This document shows, piece by piece, positions 62,990-64,000 of a stretch of 64,000 nucleotides of DNA (its first letter is position 1; each line of letters opens with the position of its first letter). The position numbers were made by a program, and so were the translations under genes. The DNA is from Bacillota bacterium. GTDB taxonomy: Bacteria > Bacillota > Clostridia > Christensenellales > SZUA-584. The notes beneath the pieces are model-generated. The model searched no databases. It was not told where the DNA came from and saw nothing but the letters and a program-made list of their open reading frames with translations. The DNA is taken from positions 30,457 through 94,456 of the forward strand of contig JAEWBO010000034.1 in the NCBI GenBank assembly GCA_023391105.1. Direction: 5' to 3'.

Positions 62990-64000
62990 TGGCTACAACG
63001 GCCATTTGGGACGTGCACGGCTGGCTGGGCAAGGTGGTCATCTATGTGGAGAACCCGGAGAAAACGCAAAATCCCGCCTTTTATCAGAAGCAGGATATGA
63101 CGGAGGGGGAGACCCAAGGCCTGGCCGATGTCATCGAATACGCCGTACAGAGCAAAAAGGTGCAAAAAAGCGCAGGGCTTGAAAGCGACTCTACTTCTCT
63201 GTCCCATTATGTGACGGGCGTCAACTGCTTTCCCGCCACGGCGCGTGAGGAAATGATGGCGGTGAAAAAGCGGTACGGCAAGGAGGATGGCATCGTGGCC
63301 TTTCACGGCTACCAGTCTTTTGCCCCCGGCGAAGCCACGCCGGATGCCGCCCATGAGATCGGCAGCCGGCTGGCAAAAGAGCTATGGGGCGAGCGATTTC
63401 AGGTCATCGTCGCCACTCATCTGGACAAGGGAAACCATATCCACAACCATTTTGTGCTGAATTCCGTATCGTTCGCGGACGGCTACCGTTATAACGACTG
63501 CACGGACACCTATATGGAAATGCGCAAGACTTCCGACCGGTTATGTAAGGAATACGGTTTGTCGGTCATTGAAAACCCCACGCGAGGCAAGGCCAAGCAG
63601 TATGGCGAATGGCGTGCCGACCAGCAGGGCAAACCCACCTGGCGCGGCCTCATCAAAAAGGATGTGGACCGGGCCATCCACGAAGCCAAGACCGACCGGC
63701 AGTTCTTTCATAACCTGCGCGGCATGGGATATGAGATCAAGCTGGGCAAGGATATTTCCGTCCGGCCACCGGGCAAGGAGCGGTTCTTCCGGCTTGCCCG
63801 CAACTTTGGCGAGGACTATATACTGGACGCTATTTGTCGCCGTATCCTTTCTGCCGGGGCCCGACCGAGGCCAAAGGCTCCGCCGCCCAAGCAAACCGTT
63901 ACCGTGGTCCGCTTCAAGGGCAATATTAAAAAAGCAAAGCGTATCGGCGACCCGAGCCGGGCTGGCAGCCTGCGGGGGCTGTACCTGCACTACTGTTATA
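62989..64000 (+). CDS. MOBP-type relaxase, N-terminal part (runs off the window)
   Basis: GTG 62989 behind AGGAGG; 337 codons are open to the last base. Nickase features: candidate catalytic Y74 in LSHYVTGVNCF and the metal-binding His triad H150-I-H152-N-H154 in HLDKGNHIHNHFVLNS. FHGYQSFAPGE and the following segment are typical of Tn1549/Tn5252-like relaxases of Firmicutes. It cuts oriT and pilots the strand into the recipient cell. Confidence 0.88.
   Translation, partial: MATTAIWDVHGWLGKVVIYVENPEKTQNPAFYQKQDMTEGETQGLADVIEYAVQSKKVQKSAGLESDSTSLSHYVTGVNCFPATAREEMMAVKKRYGKEDGIVAFHGYQSFAPGEATPDAAHEIGSRLAKELWGERFQVIVATHLDKGNHIHNHFVLNSVSFADGYRYNDCTDTYMEMRKTSDRLCKEYGLSVIENPTRGKAKQYGEWRADQQGKPTWRGLIKKDVDRAIHEAKTDRQFFHNLRGMGYEIKLGKDISVRPPGKERFFRLARNFGEDYILDAICRRILSAGARPRPKAPPPKQTVTVVRFKGNIKKAKRIGDPSRAGSLRGLYLHYCY

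Overview
The window looks like the chromosome of an anaerobic, endospore-lineage Clostridia bacterium carrying the left part of a large integrative and conjugative element (ICE). Grounds: strong Gram-positive Shine-Dalgarno sites, frequent TTG/GTG starts, a SpoIID/LysM wall protein, a two-gene minimal SUF (SufC-SufB) locus, a Bacillus-type LexA box, and Firmicutes-type ICE genes. No species can be assigned. No rRNA, tRNA, CRISPR array, integrase or complete insertion sequence was seen.

Region 1 (1-20062) is ordinary chromosome: the end of a tocopherol-cyclase-like gene; an ArsR-type regulator with a self-overlapping palindrome, followed by an ABC exporter with its own promoter and tandem repeats; sufC-sufB; an M24 peptidase; an AraC/GyrI-like regulator; a lipoprotein with a duplicated esterase fold; a four-gene BMP-type nucleoside ABC importer; a two-gene radical-SAM/DUF4130 DNA-repair pair with a perfect LexA box in its promoter; and a convergent SpoIID/PG-binding/LysM protein. 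It ends in a yyaL-like (DUF255) gene cut off just after its CHWCHV motif, the likely left junction of the inserted element.

Region 2 (20287-32329) is AT-richer cargo: one frameshifted gene, then a compact same-strand operon: small excisionase-type HTH, DUF4338 (DruA-family) protein, P-loop ATPase, an unrecognised 497-aa protein, a 1519-residue protein joining a PD-(D/E)XK-like nuclease motif to an FtsK/HerA-type ATPase, and an SfsA-family nuclease. The layout recalls DptFGH restriction and Druantia, but the Dnd modification genes and DruE are absent. This is the best candidate for an undescribed defence system.

Region 3 (32516-64000) is the ICE backbone: ParA/ParB; a Tad/Flp-like pilus locus (CpaB, TadZ, CpaF, TadB, TadC, small pilin-like proteins, a CARDB-repeat surface protein, and an A24 prepilin peptidase); small ICE proteins of the YodL type, two of them frameshifted; a 2780-residue ArdC/methylase/SNF2-helicase with a TnpV gene embedded in another frame; primase; DpnD/PcfM protein; a cluster of inverted repeats that is a candidate oriT; MobC; and a MOBP-type relaxase running off the right end. 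Two more AT-rich cargo inserts interrupt it: a nucleoid-associated-like/membrane protein pair (43918-46485), which separates the prepilin peptidase from the pilus genes, and an HTH-DarT-DarG toxin-antitoxin set (58952-60890).
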